NCBI GenBank assembly: GCA_020026115.1
Contig: JAHHQY010000035.1
Span: 1 to 15,370, forward strand
Reading direction: 5' to 3'
Source of the DNA: Actinobacillus sp.
GTDB taxonomy: Bacteria > Pseudomonadota > Gammaproteobacteria > Enterobacterales > Pasteurellaceae
DNA: 15,370 nt
The notes beneath the pieces are model-generated. The model worked only from the letters and a program-made list of their open reading frames with translations. It ran no database searches and was not told the origin of the DNA. Shown here in pieces: positions 12,992 to 15,370 of the stretch. The first letter of the stretch is position 1. The number at the start of each line of letters is the position of its first letter. Both the position numbers and the translations under genes were made by a program.

Positions 12992-13684
12992 ATGAATACT
13001 GAACTTAATCTTGTGGAGATTTTTTTAAACGCCAGCATTGTAGTGCAAGGCGTGATTAGTATTTTATTACTACTTTCCATTATTTCATGGACGATTATTT
13101 TACAACGCAGTCGTTTATTAAATCGCGCCAAAAAAGAAATGACACAATTTGAAAATCGTTTTTGGTCAGGCGAAGATTTATACAAATTATATGACGGAAT
13201 TGAAAACTCTCGTCAAAATTTAAGCGGAAGTGAACAAATTTTTTATGTGGGCTTTAAAGAATATTCACGCTTAAAACAAATGGGAAATGGCCCAGATAGC
13301 ATTTTACAAGGCAGTGTACGCGCGATGAATTTAGCGATGAATCGTGAAGTAGAAGAATTGGAAAATAGCGTACCATTTTTAGGCACGGTCGCTTCTGTAA
13401 GTCCTTACATTGGTTTATTTGGCACAGTGTGGGGAATTATGGCCGCGTTTATGGCATTAAGTGGTGCTAAACAAGCGACATTACAAATGGTGGCACCAGG
13501 TATTGCCGAAGCCTTGATTGCCACAGCGGTTGGTTTGTTTGCTGCAATTCCTGCCGTTATTGCCTATAACCGATTAAGTTTACAAGTCAATAAAGTCGAA
13601 CAAAATTACGAAAATTTTATTGATGAATTTACCACGATTTTACATCGTCATTTATCAGGCAAAAATATACGCACCCTAAAATAA
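12992..13684 (+). CDS. tolQ: Tol-Pal system proton channel subunit TolQ
   Basis: Inner-membrane MotA/TolQ/ExbB family protein. With TolR it forms the proton-driven motor that energises TolA and keeps the outer membrane attached during division. The 230 residues equal E. coli TolQ. There are three membrane segments, at about 17-37, 136-157 and 170-191, with a long cytoplasmic loop between the first and second. The channel residues Thr145 (GLFGTVWGIM) and Thr178 (IATAVGLF) are at the same positions as in E. coli. The ATG has an AAGGA site 8 nt after ybgC. The 66-nt gap to tolR is unusual for this operon and carries a hairpin. Confidence 0.97.
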   Translation: MNTELNLVEIFLNASIVVQGVISILLLLSIISWTIILQRSRLLNRAKKEMTQFENRFWSGEDLYKLYDGIENSRQNLSGSEQIFYVGFKEYSRLKQMGNGPDSILQGSVRAMNLAMNREVEELENSVPFLGTVASVSPYIGLFGTVWGIMAAFMALSGAKQATLQMVAPGIAEALIATAVGLFAAIPAVIAYNRLSLQVNKVEQNYENFIDEFTTILHRHLSGKNIRTLK

Positions 13685-13705
13685 AAAAGGGAATGTTAAA
13701 AGATA

Positions 13706-13731
13706 ACCGCACATTTTGTGCGGTCATTTTT
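13706..13731 (+). terminator. Attenuator-like hairpin between tolQ and tolR
   Basis: ACCGCACA (13706-13713) and TGTGCGGT (13717-13724) form an 8-bp stem with a TTT loop, followed by CATTTTTA. It lies inside an otherwise tight operon, so it is more likely a partial terminator or RNA processing/stability element than a full stop. Its arms resemble a degenerate pair of Haemophilus uptake cores (TTGTGCGGT against AAGTGCGGT, 7 of 9). Confidence 0.55.
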
Positions 13732-13750
13732 ATGAAGGTAAGAAAAAATT

Positions 13751-14185
13751 ATGTTACAACGACGCAAACGTCGACGCACTTTAAAAGCAGAAATTAACAT
13801 TGTGCCATTTTTAGATGTGTTATTAGTTTTATTATTAATTTTTATGGCAACCGCACCGGTCATTAGTCAAAGTGTGCGCGTAGATTTACCCGATGCAGTA
13901 GAAACAGAAAATTTAACCAGCGAAACAACGCCACCGGTTATTTTAGAAGTTCCTGAAAGCGGGCGGTATCGTCTTTCTATTGCTGGGAAACATTATGATG
14001 ATTTAAGCGCAGAGCAGGTTGTCACCTTAAGTAAAGCGGAACATTTACGCAATCAAAAAACCATTTTCTTAGTAGGGGGCGCTAAAAAAGTACCTTATGA
14101 AGAAGTGGTGAATGCGTTAAATTTATTGCATCAAGCCGGCATTAAATCTGTAGGTTTAATGACAAATCCTTTAAATAATCAATGA
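13751..14185 (+). CDS. tolR: Tol-Pal system protein TolR
   Basis: ExbD/TolR family partner of TolQ: one N-terminal membrane helix and a periplasmic domain that dimerises and contacts peptidoglycan. The 144 residues compare with 142 in E. coli. The basic start RRKRRR precedes the helix IVPFLDVLLVLLLIFMATAP, which contains the essential proton-carrying aspartate Asp22 (Asp23 in E. coli). The VDLP motif after the helix is conserved. Its ribosome site AAGG lies 12 nt before the ATG, downstream of the tolQ-tolR hairpin. The stop codon overlaps the tolA start (ATGA), so tolR and tolA are translationally coupled. Confidence 0.96.
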   Translation: MLQRRKRRRTLKAEINIVPFLDVLLVLLLIFMATAPVISQSVRVDLPDAVETENLTSETTPPVILEVPESGRYRLSIAGKHYDDLSAEQVVTLSKAEHLRNQKTIFLVGGAKKVPYEEVVNALNLLHQAGIKSVGLMTNPLNNQ

Positions 14186-15333
14186 TTAAAGCCATGAATG
14201 AAAAAAAAGACGCGAAATCAGTGAAGAAACCGCGTACAACGCTGGCCTTTTTACTTTCTCTTGCTTTACATGTTTTGCTTATTGGCGCGTTAGCCTACAC
14301 GTTTTTATGGCAAAAACCGCAAGGTAATGGCGGTAAAGGGGAAACGGGGCAAGCTATTGATGCGGTTATGGTGAATACGGATCAAATTGTGCGAGCGCAA
14401 CAAGCTAAAGTAGCGAAAAAATTAGCTGAAGAAAAACGTCAAGCGTTAGCTCGAGAAGAAGCGGAAAGAAAGGCGCGAGAAAAAGCCGAACAAGAAGCTC
14501 AAGCGAAAGCGGAATTGGAAGCGAAATTAAAAGCAGAACAAGAAGAAAAAACGCGATTAATGGAACAATTACGCCAACAAGAAGCTGAACGCCTCGCTCA
14601 AGAGCAACGAGCAAAAGAAAAAGCCAAAGCAGAAGAAGCTAAACGCTTAGCACAAGAAAAAGCGAAAGCAGAAGAGGCCAAACGCTTAGCAGAAGAAAAA
14701 GCGAAGGCAGAAGAGGCCAAACGCTTAGCAGAAGAAAAAGCGAAAGCAGAAGAAGCCAAACGCTTAGCAGAAGAAAAAGCCAAAGCAGAAGAGGCCAAAC
14801 GCTTAGCAGAAGAAAAAGCGAAAGCAGAAGAAGCTAAACGCTTAGCAGAAGAAAAAGCGAAGGCAGAAGAAGCCAAACGCTTAGCAGAAAAAAAAGCCAA
14901 AGCAGAAAAAGCTCGACGTTTAGCAGAAAAAAAAGCGAAAGAGGAAAAAGCCCGACGTTTAGCACAAGAAAAAGCTGAGCAACAAGCCGCACTCGATAAC
15001 TTTTTAGATGGTGAAATGGTGGGCAACGGACAAAATGCCACAGCCATGAGTGGTAAAAAAGGCAAAGAAATGTGTTCACAAGCCACAGGTTATGAACGTG
15101 AAATTTGTCGTCCGCTTATGCAAAATTTCCCACAAAATTCACGTTTTGCAGGGCAAAAATGCAATGTGACTATTCATATCGCGCAAAACGGTCAAATTAT
15201 GCAAACTGACGTGGGCGAATGTGATTCCGCATTTATTCGAGGCGCGTCCTTAGAAGCCGTGGCAAAAACTCAAGTATTACCGCCTCCGCCTGAAGGGAAA
15301 ATGCGATTGCAAGCCTTTACCTTTAGCTTGTAA
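14182..15333 (+). CDS. tolA: Tol-Pal system envelope protein TolA, with a long tandem-repeat helix
   Basis: Inner-membrane-anchored protein that spans the periplasm and links the TolQR motor to TolB-Pal at the outer membrane. The 383 residues divide into a membrane anchor (about 20-43) with the conserved Ser26 and His30 of the S-x3-H face that meets TolQR; a long Lys/Glu/Ala-rich helical domain (about 70-275); and a globular C-terminal domain (about 290-383) ending TFSL. The C-terminal domain has four cysteines (298, 309, 327, 347), enough for two disulfides. The helical domain contains nine 13-residue tandem units (residues 147-263) of the form KAKAEEAKRLAEE. The start overlaps tolR by 4 nt; an ATG four codons later (14194) is possible. 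Homology rests on architecture, context and the C-terminal domain, since repeats alone prove little. Confidence 0.95.
   Translation: MIKAMNEKKDAKSVKKPRTTLAFLLSLALHVLLIGALAYTFLWQKPQGNGGKGETGQAIDAVMVNTDQIVRAQQAKVAKKLAEEKRQALAREEAERKAREKAEQEAQAKAELEAKLKAEQEEKTRLMEQLRQQEAERLAQEQRAKEKAKAEEAKRLAQEKAKAEEAKRLAEEKAKAEEAKRLAEEKAKAEEAKRLAEEKAKAEEAKRLAEEKAKAEEAKRLAEEKAKAEEAKRLAEKKAKAEKARRLAEKKAKEEKARRLAQEKAEQQAALDNFLDGEMVGNGQNATAMSGKKGKEMCSQATGYEREICRPLMQNFPQNSRFAGQKCNVTIHIAQNGQIMQTDVGECDSAFIRGASLEAVAKTQVLPPPPEGKMRLQAFTFSL
14620..14970 (+). repeat. Nine tandem 39-bp units inside tolA
   Basis: Units begin at 14620, 14659, 14698, 14737, 14776, 14815, 14854, 14893 and 14932. Units 1-7 encode KAKAEEAKRLA followed by EE, QE or EK; units 8 and 9 are more diverged (KARRLA). 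Differences among units 1-7 are mostly synonymous (GCG/GCC, AAA/AAG, GAA/GAG, GCT/GCC), which suggests expansion in the past followed by selection on the protein. Confidence 0.95.
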
Positions 15334-15340
15334 AAAACAA

Positions 15341-15370
15341 ATGAAAAACATAAAAGAAATGGCATTGTCC
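15341..15370 (+). CDS. tolB: Probable 5' end of tolB (partial)
   Basis: An ATG 7 nt after the tolA stop opens a frame reading MKNIKEMALS to the edge of the window. The position is where tolB follows tolA in every Tol operon I know, and a Lys-containing start fits the beginning of a signal peptide. Ten codons are too few to confirm the identity, and no clear ribosome site is visible. Confidence 0.45.
   Translation, partial: MKNIKEMALS

Noticed and set aside
13693..13794. Short leader frame of about 33 codons starting in the tolQ-tolR gap
   Set aside because: The purine-rich stretch abuts the ATG without usable spacing, and the frame runs into tolR out of frame with no family resemblance.
14598..15086. 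Minus-strand frame of 162 codons rich in Ser-Ala-Phe repeats
   Set aside because: It is the complement of the tolA repeat region; the apparent repeats merely mirror the 39-bp units.

Overview
The window looks like an AT-rich chromosomal segment of a gammaproteobacterium, most likely a member of the Pasteurellaceae; I cannot fix the genus. The basis is the Haemophilus-like protein sequences (GlpG, WaaA next to CoaD, a VcINDY-type DASS carrier, TolQ/R/A) and two small proteins of a kind I associate with this family. All genes appear intact, and I see no insertion sequence, tRNA, rRNA, CRISPR array or prophage gene.

Layout. 1-1310: the rhomboid protease glpG (minus strand) divergent from a small membrane protein of unknown function. 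1362-2750: a DASS-family dicarboxylate carrier with a good CRP site upstream. 3055-5410: a formaldehyde detoxification operon on the minus strand, frmR-frmA-frmB, with a recognisable promoter, an overlapping operator and a terminator-like hairpin between frmA and frmB. 5492-5863: a stand-alone PRD-like protein whose leader carries an intrinsic terminator. 6102-7861: waaA-coaD (lipid A Kdo transfer and coenzyme A synthesis). 7941-8243: a small secreted two-cysteine protein. 8458-9159: a pirin-family protein. 9566-12387: cydA-cydB-cydX, cytochrome bd oxidase including the 32-residue CydX. 12567-15370: ybgC-tolQ-tolR-tolA and probably the first codons of tolB. The cyd-ybgC-tol order is that of E. 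coli, but ybgE is missing.

How they work together. FrmR senses formaldehyde and controls FrmA and FrmB, which turn S-hydroxymethylglutathione into formate. CydABX is the high-affinity quinol oxidase. TolQRA is the inner-membrane motor that energises the outer membrane, with YbgC as an associated thioesterase. WaaA and GlpG also belong to envelope biology.

The most striking non-gene signal is a GC-rich word, ACTCGCRCCGAAA followed by a T-rich run. It recurs about eleven times in 15.4 kb, on both strands, inside and between genes, and once as a perfect inverted pair placed like a terminator. The window has no exact copy of either known Pasteurellaceae uptake-sequence core (AAGTGCGGT or ACAAGCGGT). 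The word's density, flanking pattern and terminator use resemble those of a DNA uptake sequence, so it may be an undescribed uptake dialect or another genome-wide repeat.
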